Source: Alloyangia pacifica
Lineage (GTDB): Bacteria; Pseudomonadota; Alphaproteobacteria; Rhodobacterales; Rhodobacteraceae
NCBI RefSeq assembly: GCF_003111685.1
Contig: NZ_CP022189.1
Location: 2,558,001 to 2,622,000 of the forward strand
Reading direction: 5' to 3'
DNA length: 64,000 nucleotides
The first letter of the stretch is position 1; each line of letters opens with the position of its first letter. The notes beneath the pieces were generated by a model. The model was not told where the DNA came from. It saw nothing but the letters and a program-made list of their open reading frames with translations, and did no database searches. A program made the position numbers and the translations under genes. This document shows positions 28,900-37,907 of this stretch, in pieces.

Positions 28900-29400
28900 T
28901 TAGGCGCGGCCGTAGGCTTCCGCCATGGCGATTTGCAGGGCTTCCTTGGCGCTCTTGCCGGCCCAGTTGATCAACTGGAAGCAGGGGTAGTAACGCTCCG
29001 AGGTCATCACCGCCGCGCCGATCATCGTGTCGATCTGCTCGGCGCTGGCCACCTGGCCCCCGGCGAGCACCAGCCCATAGCGGTAGACCATCAGCTTGGA
29101 TTCCGCCCAGTAGCAGAAAGCCCCTGCCCAGCACTGATCGTTGACCGCGTTGAGACCGGCATAGAGTTCGGGCAGCGAGTCCTTTGGCGGCTCCATCTCG
29201 AAGCTGCAGATCATCCGCAACGTCTCGTCGTAGGGCGACCATGCGAGGGTGATCGAATAGGTGCGCCACTGCCCCTCGACCGCCATGGCGATTTGATCTT
29301 CGCCGACGCGGTCGAAATCCCAGTCGTTGGTCTCGGCAAGGGTCTCGACGATGTCGATGGGGTGCAGCTCTTCGCTCAGAAAGTCTTCGGACAGTGCCAT
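28900..29400 (-). CDS. YbjN-domain protein
   Basis: The protein has 166 residues with no signal peptide or membrane helix. Family features include the opening with HPIDIVETLAETNDWDFDRV, the central LRMICSFEMEPP and KLMVYRYGLVL, and the end with YYPCFQLINWAGKSAKEALQ. YbjN-type (type III secretion chaperone-like fold) proteins are common and conserved in Rhodobacterales but poorly understood; the fold suggests binding of a protein partner. It is convergent with ldh. An AGAGGTGGC ribosome site precedes the ATG. Confidence 0.88.
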   Translation of the reverse strand: MALSEDFLSEELHPIDIVETLAETNDWDFDRVGEDQIAMAVEGQWRTYSITLAWSPYDETLRMICSFEMEPPKDSLPELYAGLNAVNDQCWAGAFCYWAESKLMVYRYGLVLAGGQVASAEQIDTMIGAAVMTSERYYPCFQLINWAGKSAKEALQIAMAEAYGRA

Positions 29401-29839
29401 GCGCCACCTCTTATGGTTGTAGCTTCGGGGCTTGGCAGAGCCCCGCGTGCTAGGTGCCTGCTCGTAGAGATGTTGGGGGTGAACCCTCGTCTCTTACCAT
29501 ATATCGTGCCTGTGGCCCCCACCTTCTGTAAAGCGAAATGTTCGTGGCGCACTCAATAAGTTGTGGAACGATCTGTTATTTACTCAACATGCAGACTCAC
29601 TGATTGTGGGCAACTCCGGGGAGTCCGCAGGGGGGCGGACTCAAGGTTCCGAGTCTTTTCAGCAGCCTGACTCGCGCTTCAGGCCTGTGGATGAAATCGG
29701 AGAAACGCGTGCGTAATCGAGGACAATTCTGGCAGGAAATCTGTCCCGGAATTCGACGCCTCAGCGGCACAATCCCGCAGAGCGTGATCCAGCGCAGTTC
29801 AGGTACCGCATAAGGTGATTTCAGCGGGAGGCCGCAGCG
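29401..29839. other. 439-base intergenic region
   Basis: No supported gene is present. Composition is more A+T-rich than its neighbours between about 29500 and 29600. It must contain the YbjN promoter on the minus strand. Two hairpins are visible: GGGGCTT/AGAGCCCC near 29430-29447, and a stronger one listed at 29621-29642. A small RNA is possible but unproven. Confidence 0.5.
29621..29642. repeat. Inverted repeat / hairpin in intergenic DNA
   Basis: GAGTCCGC at 29621-29628 pairs with GCGGACTC at 29635-29642 around a G-rich 6-base loop. There is no immediate T tract; TTTT occurs 13 bases further. It is not next to any gene end. Confidence 0.5.
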
Positions 29840-30373
29840 TCAGGACATCGCCGCCGGGCCGTCGCAGGCGGCCAGGACCGGCCGTGCCGCATCGGCGGGA
29901 ACCACGGTGAAATGCTGCTCCAGCAGCCGCTCGCCGCCCGCCTCGAGCGCCATGGTCCAGTCGCCTTCGACCATCTCGTAGGCGTATTCGAAGGTGAAGA
30001 GGCTCAGGCTGGGCGCGCCGGGCGCGGCGCCGGTGGTCCAGCTCTCGACCTCGACCCCGCGCGAGCCCATCGGGGGGTGGGTGACGATGACCCGTAGCGC
30101 GAGCGGCGCGGCGGTCTCGGCGAGCGTGAAGCGGATGCCGAAGCTGATCCCAAGCGCCGCCGGCACCACCTCGGTGGCGACGTCGACGCGCCGTCCCGGC
30201 TCGATGAGGTTGATGATCCCCTGCTCGGTCTCCGGCGCCGCCCGGGCGCCCTCCGGGGTCACCTGGCAGATCACACCGCGTTCGATCAGCATCACCGGCG
30301 GCTCGGCAAAAGAAAGGCCGGACCCCGCCAAGGCGGGTCCGGCCAGCATCATGAGGATCGCGGCAAGACGCAT
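29840..30373 (-). CDS. Exported DUF3859-like protein
   Basis: The protein has 177 residues. A signal peptide ([19 protein letters not shown]) predicts periplasmic export. The mature part is a compact beta-rich domain with RFTLAETAAPLALRVIVTHP, FTFEYAYEMVEGDWTMAL and the terminal FTVVPA, resembling the DUF3859 family. Its ATG overlaps the TGA of pckA (TGATG), so it is translated with pckA. The function is unknown and the link with gluconeogenesis is only through this coupling. Confidence 0.72.
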   Translation of the reverse strand: MRLAAILMMLAGPALAGSGLSFAEPPVMLIERGVICQVTPEGARAAPETEQGIINLIEPGRRVDVATEVVPAALGISFGIRFTLAETAAPLALRVIVTHPPMGSRGVEVESWTTGAAPGAPSLSLFTFEYAYEMVEGDWTMALEAGGERLLEQHFTVVPADAARPVLAACDGPAAMS

Positions 30374-31971
30374 CAGCCGATCGCGGCGGCTTTCACGTCG
30401 TCGTCGATGTAGGGCACGTATTGCGCGAAGTTCTCGGCGAACATGTTCACCAGCTTCTGCGCCTGCGCGTCAAAGGCCTCCTTGTCCGACCAAGTGCGGC
30501 GCGGGTCGAGCAGCAGCTCGGGCACGCCCTCGACCGAGACCGGCACCTCGAAACCGAAGTTCGGGTCCTTGCGGAACTCGACCTTCGCCAGCGAGCCGTT
30601 CAGCGCCGAGTGCAGCAGCGCACGGGTCGCCTTGATCGGCATCCGGTGGCCGGTGCCATAGGCGCCGCCGGTCCAGCCGGTGTTGACCAGCCAGCACGTC
30701 GCGCCGTGCTTGGCGATCTTGTCTCGCAGCAGGTTGCCGTAGACTTCCGGGCGCAGCGGCATGAAGGGCGCGCCGAAGCAGGTCGAGAACGTCGGCTGCG
30801 GCTCGGTCACGCCGCGCTCGGTGCCCGCCACTTTCGAGGTGAAGCCCGACAGGAAGTGGTACATCGCCTGCGCCGGGGTCAGCCGCGCGATCGGCGGCAG
30901 CACGCCAAAGGCGTCGCAGGTCAGCATGATGATGTTCTTCGGGTGGCCGCCAAGCGCGGTGGACGACGCGTTCGAGATGTACTCGAGCGGGTAGGCGCAG
31001 CGCATGTTCGCGGTCAGGCTGTCGTCCTCGAAATCGAGCTCGAAGGTCTCCTCGTCGAAGACCATGTTCTCGATCACGGTGCCGAACTTCGAGGTGGTCG
31101 CGTAGATCTCGGGTTCCGCTTCGGCCGACAGGTTGATCGTCTTGGCGTAGCAGCCGCCTTCGAAGTTGAAGGTGCCACGGTCGGACCAGCCGTGCTCGTC
31201 GTCCCCGATCAGCACGCGCTCGGGATCGGCCGAGAGGGTGGTCTTGCCGGTGCCAGACAGGCCGAAGAAGACGGCAGTGTCGACCGGGTTGTTCGGCGCG
31301 TGGTTGGCCGAGCAGTGCATCGCCATGATGCCCTTGAGCGGCAGCAGGTAGTTCAGCAGCGTGAAGACCGACTTCTTGTTCTCGCCGGCGTATTCGGTGC
31401 CGCCGATGAGGATGGTCTTCTTGTCGAAGTTCAGCGCGATGACGGTGTCGGTGCGGCAGTCGTGCTTGGCGGGGTCCGCCTTGAAGCTCGGGCAGTTGAT
31501 GATGGTGAAATCAGCGAGGAACTCGTCAAGCTGCTCCCGCTCGGGGCGGCGCAGCATGTGACGGATGAAGAGCCCATGCCAGGCCAGCTCGGTCACCATG
31601 CGTACCTTGATCGAATGCGCCGGGTCCGCGCCGCCGATGAGGTCCTGGACGTAGTAGTCCTTGCCCTTCATGTGCTCGAGCATGTCGGCATGCAGCGCGT
31701 CGAAGCCCTCGGGCGACATGGCGCGGTTGTTTTCCCACCAGATCTTGTCTTCGACCGAGGCGGTCTTGACCACGTGCTTGTCCTGCGGCGAGCGGCCGGT
31801 GAACTTGCCCGTGGTCACGTAGAAGGCGCCGCCCTTGCCCAGCGTGCCCTCGCCGCGTTTCAGCGCGGACTCGATCAACGCGGGCTCCATAAGATTGTAA
31901 TAGACATTGCCCAGCCCTTCGATCCCCTGATCTTCAAGCCGGAATTGCGGGTTCACCCGTCCAAATGTCAT
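30373..31971 (-). CDS. pckA: Phosphoenolpyruvate carboxykinase (ATP)
   Basis: PckA has 532 residues and converts oxaloacetate and ATP to PEP and CO2, the entry to gluconeogenesis. The phosphate-binding loop GLSGTGKTT lies at 237-245, the metal-binding LIGDDEHGW at about 255-263, [11 protein letters not shown] near residue 58 and NTGWTGG further down. It is divergent from chvI, as in rhizobia and other alphaproteobacteria. The 381-base region between them carries three operator-like repeats (32113-32168), probably for a LacI-type carbon regulator. Confidence 0.97.
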   Translation of the reverse strand: MTFGRVNPQFRLEDQGIEGLGNVYYNLMEPALIESALKRGEGTLGKGGAFYVTTGKFTGRSPQDKHVVKTASVEDKIWWENNRAMSPEGFDALHADMLEHMKGKDYYVQDLIGGADPAHSIKVRMVTELAWHGLFIRHMLRRPEREQLDEFLADFTIINCPSFKADPAKHDCRTDTVIALNFDKKTILIGGTEYAGENKKSVFTLLNYLLPLKGIMAMHCSANHAPNNPVDTAVFFGLSGTGKTTLSADPERVLIGDDEHGWSDRGTFNFEGGCYAKTINLSAEAEPEIYATTSKFGTVIENMVFDEETFELDFEDDSLTANMRCAYPLEYISNASSTALGGHPKNIIMLTCDAFGVLPPIARLTPAQAMYHFLSGFTSKVAGTERGVTEPQPTFSTCFGAPFMPLRPEVYGNLLRDKIAKHGATCWLVNTGWTGGAYGTGHRMPIKATRALLHSALNGSLAKVEFRKDPNFGFEVPVSVEGVPELLLDPRRTWSDKEAFDAQAQKLVNMFAENFAQYVPYIDDDVKAAAIG

Positions 31972-32112
31972 CTGCCAAGCTCCTGTAGCCGCTTGTCTGG
32001 GCGGCGGTAGTCATTGGGGCGGCACAGTGGCTGCCGTCCACCGGCAGCGCCCGCCACCGGTATCAGAGCCTTTAACATGCTGGGATCGGCCAAGAACAGA
32101 AGTCATCCGGGA

Positions 32113-32168
32113 CGTTAGCGCAATCAAAATGGCTTTAGCGTTAGCACCCGTTCAGGCTAGCGTTACCA
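32113..32168. promoter_or_regulatory. Three tandem CG-centred operator-like sites between pckA and chvI
   Basis: The sites are CGTTAGCGCAATCA (32113-32126), CTTTAGCGTTAGCA (32133-32146) and GGCTAGCGTTACCA (32155-32168). Each shares a TAGCG core and matches 10-11 of 14 positions of the palindrome TGTTAGCGCTAACA. This is the style of LacI-family operators and, as far as I recall, of the CceR/PckR carbon-metabolism regulators of alphaproteobacteria. Their centres are 20 and 22 bases apart, close to two helical turns. They lie 142-197 bases upstream of pckA. The regulator assignment is inferred. Confidence 0.55.
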
Positions 32169-32275
32169 TCGGTCACGGTTTTTGCAACTTGCACTGGTAT
32201 GGTGAGGCAATTTAGCCATTCGTTACTCAATCTGCGCTGCAATTAAGTCGCAGCTCTGTACTGATTCGCGGTATG

Positions 32276-32292
32276 GGATTGTTGAACAATCC
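32276..32292. promoter_or_regulatory. 17-bp perfect palindrome upstream of chvI
   Basis: GGATTGTT-G-AACAATCC is an exact inverted repeat, ending 60 bases before the chvI ATG, in AT-rich DNA where a promoter is expected. It could be an operator for ChvI autoregulation or for another regulator; with so short a stem (loop of one base) an RNA hairpin is unlikely. Confidence 0.5.
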
Positions 32293-32352
32293 GAAACTTC
32301 GCATACTCGGCGAAAAAGAAGGCATAACAGAGCAGTACAAGGATGAAGTGCT

Positions 32353-33054
32353 ATGTCTAAAATCGCCCTGGTGGACGATGACAGGAACATCCTGACATCC
32401 GTGTCCATGACACTCGAGGCGGAGGGGTTCGAGGTTGAAACTTACAATGACGGGCAATCTGCGCTGGATGCGTTCAGCAAGAAGATGCCCGACATGGCGG
32501 TTTTCGACATCAAGATGCCGCGCATGGACGGGATGGATCTGCTCCAGCGGGTGCGCCAGAAATCCCGCATGCCGGTGATCTTCCTCACCTCCAAGGATGA
32601 CGAGATCGACGAGGTTCTCGGCCTGCGCATGGGCGCGGACGATTACGTCAAGAAGCCGTTCAGCCAGCGCCTGCTGGTCGAGCGGATCCGCGCGCTCCTG
32701 CGCCGTCAGGAAGCCCAGGCTGGTGAAGTGGTTGGGGATACCGAAGACACCAAGCTGATGACCCGCGGCTCGCTCACCATGGACCCGCTGCGCCACGCGG
32801 TGAGCTGGAAGGGCAAGGACGTCTCGCTCACCGTCACCGAATTCCTTCTGCTGCAGGCGCTGGCCCAGCGGCCCGGCTTCGTGAAGTCGCGCGACCAGCT
32901 CATGGATGTGGCCTACGACGACCAGGTCTATGTCGACGACCGCACCATCGACAGCCACATCAAGCGCCTGCGCAAGAAGATGCGGACCGTGGACGAAGAC
33001 TTCTCGGCCATCGAAACACTCTACGGCATCGGGTATCGTTACAACGAAGAGTAA
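32353..33054 (+). CDS. chvI: Two-component response regulator ChvI (OmpR/PhoB type)
   Basis: The protein has 233 residues. The receiver domain has DDD at 8-10, phospho-acceptor D52 ([12 protein letters not shown]) and the conserved lysine in DDYVKKPF. The C-terminal winged helix (about 125-233) ends with the recognition helix [17 protein letters not shown] and YGIGYRY. The neighbours (pckA divergent; chvG, hprK and PTS genes downstream) identify it as ChvI, the envelope- and acid-stress regulator of alphaproteobacteria. chvG starts three bases after its stop. Confidence 0.95.
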   Translation: MSKIALVDDDRNILTSVSMTLEAEGFEVETYNDGQSALDAFSKKMPDMAVFDIKMPRMDGMDLLQRVRQKSRMPVIFLTSKDDEIDEVLGLRMGADDYVKKPFSQRLLVERIRALLRRQEAQAGEVVGDTEDTKLMTRGSLTMDPLRHAVSWKGKDVSLTVTEFLLLQALAQRPGFVKSRDQLMDVAYDDQVYVDDRTIDSHIKRLRKKMRTVDEDFSAIETLYGIGYRYNEE

Positions 33055-33057
33055 GCG

Positions 33058-34773
33058 ATGGCCCTGGCCGAAAGGATCTCCATGCGCGACGCGGAGTCGG
33101 GCGACAGGCAGGATGCCGATGTTGTTCTTGGGGACGACTGGATCGCCCCGGACAGCACCGTGGAAAAGGAATTGCGGGACAGCCGTGCGCGGCGCTCCCT
33201 CTTCTCCTTGAATCGGTCTCCGCTCACGCGCAAGATCATCACGTTCAACCTCATCGCGTTGAACGTGCTGGCCGCAGGCATTCTCTGGCTCAATTCCTCA
33301 CGCGATACGCTGGCGCAGCAGCGCGCTGATGCGACGCTCGTCCAGGCCGAGCTGATCGCCGATGTCTTTGCCATGCAACTGCCCGAGGGCGCGCCGGTCA
33401 GCCTCGGCTCCTCCGACGGCATCGATGTCGCCGCCACGCTGGGGGCCCTCGAGCTGCGCCGCGGCACTGGCGTGCTCATCTTCGACACCGGCAATTTCCT
33501 CGTCGGCGAGGCCGGCGGCCCGCCGCCCCCTTCCAGCAGCGCGTCGGGGCGCGAGACGATGATCTCGCAGCTGCTCGACCAGCTCTGGCAGGGCATCTCG
33601 GGCATCTTCGCCTATTTCCAGCAGACCGAGGCGCTGGGTCTCGAGGACCGTCTCCGCCAGCAGATCGAGGCGGGCGATCCCGCCATCCCGCGCGTCGAAG
33701 CCGGCTTGGGCGAAGAGGGTGAGACCGTCTTCACCGCCTTCGCGCCGATCCGCCAGGGCAGCGACATCATCGGCAGCGTCGCGCTCGTTGCCGCCGCCCC
33801 AGAGATCGACCTTGCGGTCAGCGCCGAGCGAGAGCGGGTGCTGCAGATGTTCGTCATCGCCACGCTGGTCTCGATCGGCCTCAGCCTGGTGCTGGCCTCG
33901 ACCATCGCCAACCCGATCTCCGACCTCGCCGATGCCGCCGAGATCGGCCGCGACCGCAACAAGTCGCAGGGCAATTCGCGCCGCATCCGCATTCCCGATC
34001 TCACCGCCCGCCCCGACGAGATCGGCCGCCTCTCGGGCGCGCTGCGCGGCATGGTCGCAGCGCTCTACGACCGTATCGACGCCAACGAGCAGTTCGCCGC
34101 GGACGTCGCACATGAGATCAAGAACCCGCTCGCCAGCCTGCGCTCGGCCATCGGCTCGTTGCGCATCGTCAAGAAGGAAGAGCACCGCGACAAGCTGCTC
34201 AACGTGATCGAACATGACGTGCGCCGCCTCGACCGGCTCGTCTCGGACATTTCCAACGCCTCACGGCTCGACTCCGAGCTGGTCAAGGAAGAGGAGCAGG
34301 AGTTCAACCTGCTCGAGATGCTCGGCAACCTCGGCCAGTTCCTTGGCGAGGACGCGCGCAAGAAGGGCATCGAATTCATCACCGACCTGCCCGAGAAGCC
34401 GATCCGCATCAACGGGCTCGAGCCGCGGCTCGCGCAGGTCTTCGTCAACCTGATCACCAATGCCATTTCCTTCTGCGAGGATGGAGACGCGATCCGCGTC
34501 TGGGCCCGCCGCCGCGACAACCGCGTGCTGGTGGTGGTCGAGGACACGGGCCCCGGCATCCCCGAAGAGGCGCTGCAGAAGATCTTCAAGCGCTTCTACT
34601 CGCAGCGCCCCGAGAACGACTTCGGCAACAACTCCGGTCTCGGCCTCGCGATCTCGAAGCAGATCGTCGAGGCGCATGGCGGGGTGATCTGGGCCGAGAA
34701 CATCCGCCCGACCGAGGCGGACATCACCTCGGAGCCGCTGGGCGCGCGCTTTGTCGTCGGCCTGCCGATCTGA
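33058..34773 (+). CDS. chvG: Sensor histidine kinase ChvG
   Basis: The protein has 571 residues and is an inner-membrane sensor. Transmembrane helix 1 is at about 60-78 (ITFNLIALNVLAAGILWL). A periplasmic sensing domain (about 80-262) and transmembrane helix 2 (MFVIATLVSIGLSLVLAST, about 264-282) follow, then a HAMP linker. The phospho-accepting H352 lies in FAADVAHEIKNPLASL. The ATPase domain has the N box (LINAISF-like LITNAISF), the G1 box DTGPGIP and G2 box GLGLAIS. In relatives ChvG is held inactive by periplasmic ExoR; no exoR is in the window. Confidence 0.95.
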   Translation: MALAERISMRDAESGDRQDADVVLGDDWIAPDSTVEKELRDSRARRSLFSLNRSPLTRKIITFNLIALNVLAAGILWLNSSRDTLAQQRADATLVQAELIADVFAMQLPEGAPVSLGSSDGIDVAATLGALELRRGTGVLIFDTGNFLVGEAGGPPPPSSSASGRETMISQLLDQLWQGISGIFAYFQQTEALGLEDRLRQQIEAGDPAIPRVEAGLGEEGETVFTAFAPIRQGSDIIGSVALVAAAPEIDLAVSAERERVLQMFVIATLVSIGLSLVLASTIANPISDLADAAEIGRDRNKSQGNSRRIRIPDLTARPDEIGRLSGALRGMVAALYDRIDANEQFAADVAHEIKNPLASLRSAIGSLRIVKKEEHRDKLLNVIEHDVRRLDRLVSDISNASRLDSELVKEEEQEFNLLEMLGNLGQFLGEDARKKGIEFITDLPEKPIRINGLEPRLAQVFVNLITNAISFCEDGDAIRVWARRRDNRVLVVVEDTGPGIPEEALQKIFKRFYSQRPENDFGNNSGLGLAISKQIVEAHGGVIWAENIRPTEADITSEPLGARFVVGLPI

Positions 34774-34777
34774 TCCG

Positions 34778-35218
34778 ATGACCACACCCAATCCGCTGAT
34801 CCTCCACGCCACCGCCGTGGCGGTGACCGGACGCGCGCTGCTGATCCGCGGCGCCTCGGGCGCGGGCAAATCCGGCCTTGCGCTCGAGATGATGGCGCGC
34901 GGGGCGCGGCTCGTGGCGGACGACCGCGTGGTGCTGACGCTCGAGGCGGGAGCGCTCTGGGCGAGCCCCCCTGCCCCGCTCGCCGGGATGATCGAGGCGC
35001 GCGGGCTCGGGCTGCTGCAGGCCGACCACCTGCCCCGCGCCGAGGTCGTTGCCGTGCTCGACCTCGACACCCCGGAAACCGAACGCCTGCCGCCTCTGCG
35101 GGAAATCATGCTGCAGACGCGAAATCTCCCATTGCTTCACAATGCCGCGCACCCCTATTTTCCCGCAGCGCTCGTTCAATATCTCAAAGGCGCAACAAGG
35201 GATCCGGACAATGGATGA
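34778..35218 (+). CDS. hprK: HPr kinase/phosphorylase, short alphaproteobacterial form
   Basis: The protein has 146 residues, which is only the C-terminal catalytic domain; the N-terminal domain of Gram-positive HprK is absent, as usual in alphaproteobacteria. Walker A is [12 protein letters not shown] (about 25-36) and the following ARLVADDRV matches the acidic catalytic region. It phosphorylates HPr on serine. The start at 34778 ([15 protein letters not shown]) is four bases after chvG. The last codons overlap rapZ by 8 bases. Confidence 0.93.
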   Translation: MTTPNPLILHATAVAVTGRALLIRGASGAGKSGLALEMMARGARLVADDRVVLTLEAGALWASPPAPLAGMIEARGLGLLQADHLPRAEVVAVLDLDTPETERLPPLREIMLQTRNLPLLHNAAHPYFPAALVQYLKGATRDPDNG

Positions 35219-36134
35219 CTCGCCGAAAGGACCCCAACACGTCGTGCTGGTGACCGGCCCCTCGGGCGCCGGGCGCTCCACCGCGATCAACGCGCTGGAG
35301 GATTTCGGGTTCGAGGCGATCGACAATATCCCGCTGGGGCTGATCCCGCGGCTGCTCGAGGGTCCGGCGCTCGAGCGCCCGCTGGCGCTTGGCGTCGACA
35401 TCCGCAACCGCGACTTCACCGTCGGGGGGCTGCTCTCATTGCAGTCCGCACTGTCCGAGCAGATGCAGATCACCCCGCAACTCCTCTATCTGGACGCCGC
35501 GCCGACGGTGCTGGCCCGGCGCTATTCCGAGACGCGCCGCCGCCACCCGCTCGCGCCCGACAGCGCCTATACCGAGGGCATCACCCGCGAGCTGGCGCTG
35601 CTCGAACAGGCCCGCGCCGCCGCCGACATCCTGATCGACACCTCCGAGCTGAGCCCGCACGAGCTGCGCGCCCAGCTCGCCACTTGGTTCGCCGGGGCGC
35701 AGGCGCAGCAGCTGGCCGTCTCGGTGGAGAGCTTTTCCTACAAGCGCGGCCTGCCGCAAGGGCTCGATATGGTCTTCGACTGCCGCTTCCTCGACAACCC
35801 GCACTGGGTGCCGGAGCTGCGCGCGCTCAGCGGGCTCGACACGCCGGTGCAGGCGCATGTGAAAGCCGATCCGCGCTTCGATCCGTTCATGCAAAAGGTG
35901 ATCGATCTCGCGCTTTTTCTCCTTCCGGCCTGCACGGACGAAGGCAAGGCGCATCTCTCCTTCGGATTTGGCTGCACCGGTGGGCAACATCGTTCCGTCA
36001 CCGTGGCGGAAACCGTCGCGCGTGCCCTTGCAGAGCAGGGCTGGCAGGTGTCAACTAGGCACCGGGAACTCGAACGCCGCGGCCAAGCCGCCAAGGGCGT
36101 GGCAACTGGACTGGACGAGAGGTCGCAGGCGTGA
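35211..36134 (+). CDS. rapZ: RNase adapter protein RapZ (YvcJ-like nucleotide-binding protein)
   Basis: The protein has 307 residues. The N-terminal nucleotide-binding domain begins [20 protein letters not shown], where the Walker A lysine position holds arginine (GAGRS; GKS is usual). [18 protein letters not shown] follows. The C-terminal domain includes [31 protein letters not shown] and [14 protein letters not shown]. In E. coli RapZ senses glucosamine-6-phosphate and guides RNase E to a small RNA; the alphaproteobacterial target is not known. It sits between hprK and the EIIA gene, overlapping both. Confidence 0.94.
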   Translation: MDDSPKGPQHVVLVTGPSGAGRSTAINALEDFGFEAIDNIPLGLIPRLLEGPALERPLALGVDIRNRDFTVGGLLSLQSALSEQMQITPQLLYLDAAPTVLARRYSETRRRHPLAPDSAYTEGITRELALLEQARAAADILIDTSELSPHELRAQLATWFAGAQAQQLAVSVESFSYKRGLPQGLDMVFDCRFLDNPHWVPELRALSGLDTPVQAHVKADPRFDPFMQKVIDLALFLLPACTDEGKAHLSFGFGCTGGQHRSVTVAETVARALAEQGWQVSTRHRELERRGQAAKGVATGLDERSQA

Positions 36135-36529
36135 TCGGCATCGTGATCGTGGCGCATGGTGGGCTGGCAAGGGAATACCTTTCGGCCGTCGAACACGTGG
36201 TCGGTGTGCAGCCCGGAATCCTCGCGATCTCCATCGAGGCCGAGCACGACCGCGCCAAGAAGCAATCCGAGATCTGCGCCGCCGCGGACAGCGTCGATAC
36301 CGGTGACGGCGTCGTGCTTGTCACCGACCTCTTCGGCGGCTCGCCCTCCAACCTCAGCCTGCTCGCCTGCCAGCCGGAGAACCGCCGCATCCTCTACGGG
36401 ATGAATCTGCCGATGCTGATCAAGCTCGCCAAGACCCGCCAGCTGTCGGTGCCCGACGCGGTGCGCGGCGCGCTCGAGGCCGGCCGCAAATACATTGACA
36501 GCCAGAACGTCCGGCCCGATCCGGTCTAG
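36131..36529 (+). CDS. PTS EIIA component, mannose family
   Basis: The protein has 132 residues and starts at a GTG overlapping the rapZ stop (GTGA). The phospho-accepting histidine is H9 in [14 protein letters not shown], and [13 protein letters not shown] (about 62-74) is the mannose-type EIIA signature. No EIIB, EIIC or EIID is present, so it most likely acts as a regulatory phosphate acceptor in a PTS without sugar transport, as in other alphaproteobacteria. Confidence 0.94.
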   Translation: MIGIVIVAHGGLAREYLSAVEHVVGVQPGILAISIEAEHDRAKKQSEICAAADSVDTGDGVVLVTDLFGGSPSNLSLLACQPENRRILYGMNLPMLIKLAKTRQLSVPDAVRGALEAGRKYIDSQNVRPDPV

Positions 36530-36576
36530 GACCGCATCCCAAGCCGCGCGATGGCCCCGCAACCAAGAGTTTTAAG

Positions 36577-36858
36577 ATGAGTGATACCTCTGTTCGCCGT
36601 GTGCTGAACATCGTCAACGAAAAGGGGCTGCACGCCCGCGCCTCCGCCAAGCTGGTCGAGGTGGTCGAAGGATTCGACGCCCATGCCGAGGTCTCCAAGG
36701 ACGGCATGAGCGCCGGCGGCGACAGCATCATGGGGCTTTTGATGTTGGCAGCTTCCAAGGGAAGCTCTATTGAAGTCGAAACCTCGGGCCCCGACGCCAA
36801 GGCGCTCGCCGATGCGCTCGAGGCCCTCGTCGCCAATCGCTTCGGCGAGGACAATTGA
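36577..36858 (+). CDS. ptsH: Phosphocarrier protein HPr
   Basis: The protein has 93 residues. The EI-phosphorylated histidine is H19 in NEKGLHARASAKLV. The HprK target serine is S50 in GGDSIMGLLMLAASKG, matching S46 of classical HPr. It is 47 bases downstream of the EIIA gene in the same direction. Enzyme I (ptsP) is not in the window. Confidence 0.95.
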   Translation: MSDTSVRRVLNIVNEKGLHARASAKLVEVVEGFDAHAEVSKDGMSAGGDSIMGLLMLAASKGSSIEVETSGPDAKALADALEALVANRFGEDN

Positions 36859-36895
36859 CGCGCGGACCGGCCGCATGACACAGCAGGGGAGGCAC

Positions 36896-37783
36896 ATGCT
36901 CGACAGCTATGACGCCCCGGCCAAGGGGGGCGGCGCGGCGCCGCAGTCGACGACGGCTCCACCGGCGCCCTACGACAAGCGCAAGCTCAGCTACGCCAAT
37001 ACCTTCACCAATCCGTGGAAGGCCAACACCATCCGCGCGCTGGAGTGGATGACCGGGAAGCTCCCGCTGATCCGCCTTGTGCGCCGCTTCGAGCGCGAAG
37101 GCGTGCCCGAGGGACAGGCGTTCTGGGCGCAGGCGCTGCGGATCATGCGCATCGAGTTGCAGACCACCGCCGAGCAGATCGCCCGCATCCCGCGCGACGG
37201 CCCGGTGATCGTCGTCGCCAACCACCCGCACGGGCTGGTCGACGGGATGATCCTCGCCGAGTTGATCGGACGGGTGCGCACCGACTACCGCATCCTCACC
37301 CGCTCGCTGCTGACCGGGGTGCAGGAGATCGCCGAGTTCATGATCCCCGTGCCCTTCCCGCATGAGGAGAAGGCGCGCGAGCAAAGTCTCGAGATGCGCG
37401 CCACGGCCATGGAGCATCTCAAGCGCGGCGGGGTCATCGCGCTGTTTCCGTCGGGTGTCGTGGCCTCGTCCGACTCCCTGTTCGGCGCGGCGATCGAGGC
37501 GGTGTGGAACCCCTTCACCGCGAAGATGATCCAGCGGTCGGGCGCCACGGTGGTGCCGATCTACTTCCCCGGCCAGAACAGCCGCGCCTACCAGATCGCC
37601 AACCGGCTTTCGCCGACGCTGCGCCAGGGCTTGCTGATCCACGAGGTGATCCACGCCTGCGGACGGCCGCAGCGACCGGTTGTCGGCACGCCGATCAGCC
37701 CCGACGAGGTCCGCGGCTGGAGCGGCAACCAGCGCGAGTTTGTCGCCTCGCTGCGGGCCCGGACGCTGGCGCTGAAGGGCTAG
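36896..37783 (+). CDS. Lysophospholipid acyltransferase-family protein
   Basis: The protein has 295 residues. The catalytic region reads VVANHPHGLVDGMILAEL (about 95-112), a variant of the family's N-H-x4-D with one extra residue between His and Asp. The second block is GVIALFPSGVVASSDS, where FPSG replaces the usual FPEG. The start at 36896 was chosen because AGGGGAGG lies just before it; an in-frame ATG at 36875 is possible. The family moves acyl chains onto lysophosphatidate or similar lipids at the membrane. It follows HPr by 37 bases and may share its transcript. Confidence 0.85.
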   Translation: MLDSYDAPAKGGGAAPQSTTAPPAPYDKRKLSYANTFTNPWKANTIRALEWMTGKLPLIRLVRRFEREGVPEGQAFWAQALRIMRIELQTTAEQIARIPRDGPVIVVANHPHGLVDGMILAELIGRVRTDYRILTRSLLTGVQEIAEFMIPVPFPHEEKAREQSLEMRATAMEHLKRGGVIALFPSGVVASSDSLFGAAIEAVWNPFTAKMIQRSGATVVPIYFPGQNSRAYQIANRLSPTLRQGLLIHEVIHACGRPQRPVVGTPISPDEVRGWSGNQREFVASLRARTLALKG

Positions 37784-37821
37784 GCGAGGCCGCCCTGGCG
37801 CGGTCGCGCTGGCAGAAATAA

Positions 37822-37842
37822 AGGGGGCGCTGCCCCCTCTTG
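37822..37842 (+). terminator. Terminator-like hairpin after the acyltransferase gene
   Basis: AGGGGGC (37822-37828) pairs with GCCCCCT (37832-37838) around GCT, followed by CTTGG. The T tract is poor. It sits between convergent genes. Confidence 0.45.
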
Positions 37843-37907
37843 GCCTGCGGCCAATTCGCCCCCGGCGCATCTCCGAAAAGAAGAAGCTCCGGGCGGTGCG
37901 CGGCGCC

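Noticed and set aside
29604..29813. Small 69-codon open frame in the gap after YbjN
   Set aside because: No ribosome site, no signal or domain, and it crosses the hairpin at 29621-29642; no support as a gene.
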